Assembly (NCBI GenBank): GCA_035577985.1
Contig: DATJZY010000035.1
Location: forward strand, 23,909-87,908
Length of the DNA stretch: 64,000 nucleotides
Origin: Candidatus Eisenbacteria bacterium
Lineage (GTDB): Bacteria; Desulfobacterota; Binatia; DP-6
Reading direction: 5' to 3'
The position numbers were made by a program, and so were the translations under genes. Numbering within the stretch: position 1 is the stretch's first letter; each line of letters begins with the position of its first letter. Under the pieces are notes generated by a model that made no database searches, had not been told where the DNA came from, and was given only the letters and a program-made list of their open reading frames with translations. Of this stretch, positions 63,998 to 64,000 are shown piece by piece.

Positions 63998-64000
63998 GAG

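Overview
The window is 64 kb of very GC-rich, gene-dense bacterial chromosome with short intergenic gaps and many 4-nt start/stop overlaps. Several features point to a deltaproteobacterial-type lineage, possibly Candidatus Binatota: an LL-diaminopimelate aminotransferase, a CheX/CheD-type chemosensory cluster, paired acyl-CoA dehydrogenases with acyl-CoA synthetase, an LLM-type oxidoreductase, FG-GAP and Myxococcus-type cysteine-rich secreted proteins, and an alpha-2-macroglobulin/PBP1C pair. This taxonomic placement is inference; no rRNA or tRNA was seen. No prophage, CRISPR array, intact insertion sequence or plasmid origin was found.

Layout. 0-4.6 kb: a response regulator fused to a metallo-beta-lactamase hydrolase, a hybrid histidine kinase and a hypothetical protein. 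4.7-6.7 kb: a secreted FG-GAP protein. 6.8-9.6 kb: two acyl-CoA dehydrogenases and an NADPH-dependent FMN reductase. 9.7-13.1 kb: a GNAT, a deacetylase-like protein and a zinc alcohol dehydrogenase. 13.3-16.5 kb: a class III cyclase, dapL and a methyltransferase. 16.5-27.1 kb: chemosensory locus with a divergent cheX-cheY pair facing cheA-mcp-cheW-cheR-cheY-cheD-cheB, followed by a long coiled-coil protein ending in receiver-like domains. 27.2-28.9 kb: zinc-ribbon membrane protein and M50 protease. 28.9-38.2 kb: methyltransferase, giant alpha-2-macroglobulin, PBP1C, methyltransferase. 38.2-42.2 kb: DUF309, frmA, a metallopeptidase/ATP-grasp pair and a ferredoxin. 42.3-47.9 kb: AsmA, GAF, MRJP-like and DUF1499 proteins, and glgC. 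47.9-50.7 kb: three tandem SUMF1-like secreted paralogs. 50.8-53.2 kb: membrane protein, LLM oxidoreductase, purC. 53.2-53.6 kb: repeats and a transposase remnant. 53.6-59.8 kb: MBL hydrolase, a MoxR/VWA pair, a small membrane protein and an SRPBCC protein. 59.9-64 kb: a second FG-GAP protein, a membrane-protein pseudogene and an acyl-CoA synthetase.

Most notable signals. (1) A 105-110 nt two-hairpin repeat occurs eight times (two copies cut by the window ends). Its first hairpin always begins 2-4 nt after a stop codon, and both hairpins show compensatory base-pair changes. (2) Many first-of-operon genes have a -35/-10 pair placed so that transcription would start at or next to the start codon, suggesting widespread leaderless mRNAs. 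(3) The divergent chemosensory operons each carry a GG-N10-GC sigma-54-type site 17-18 nt before the start codon, with a dyad between them. (4) The two secreted FG-GAP proteins, 53 kb apart, share a C-terminal domain that I cannot assign to a family. (5) A coiled-coil protein with C-terminal receiver-like domains closes the che operon.

Within the window the genes suggest an organism that senses and moves along gradients or surfaces (che cluster, hybrid kinase, cyclase), degrades acyl-CoA substrates (acyl-CoA dehydrogenases, ligase, alcohol dehydrogenases), and invests in envelope defence and secreted proteins (A2M/PBP1C, FG-GAP and SUMF1-like proteins).
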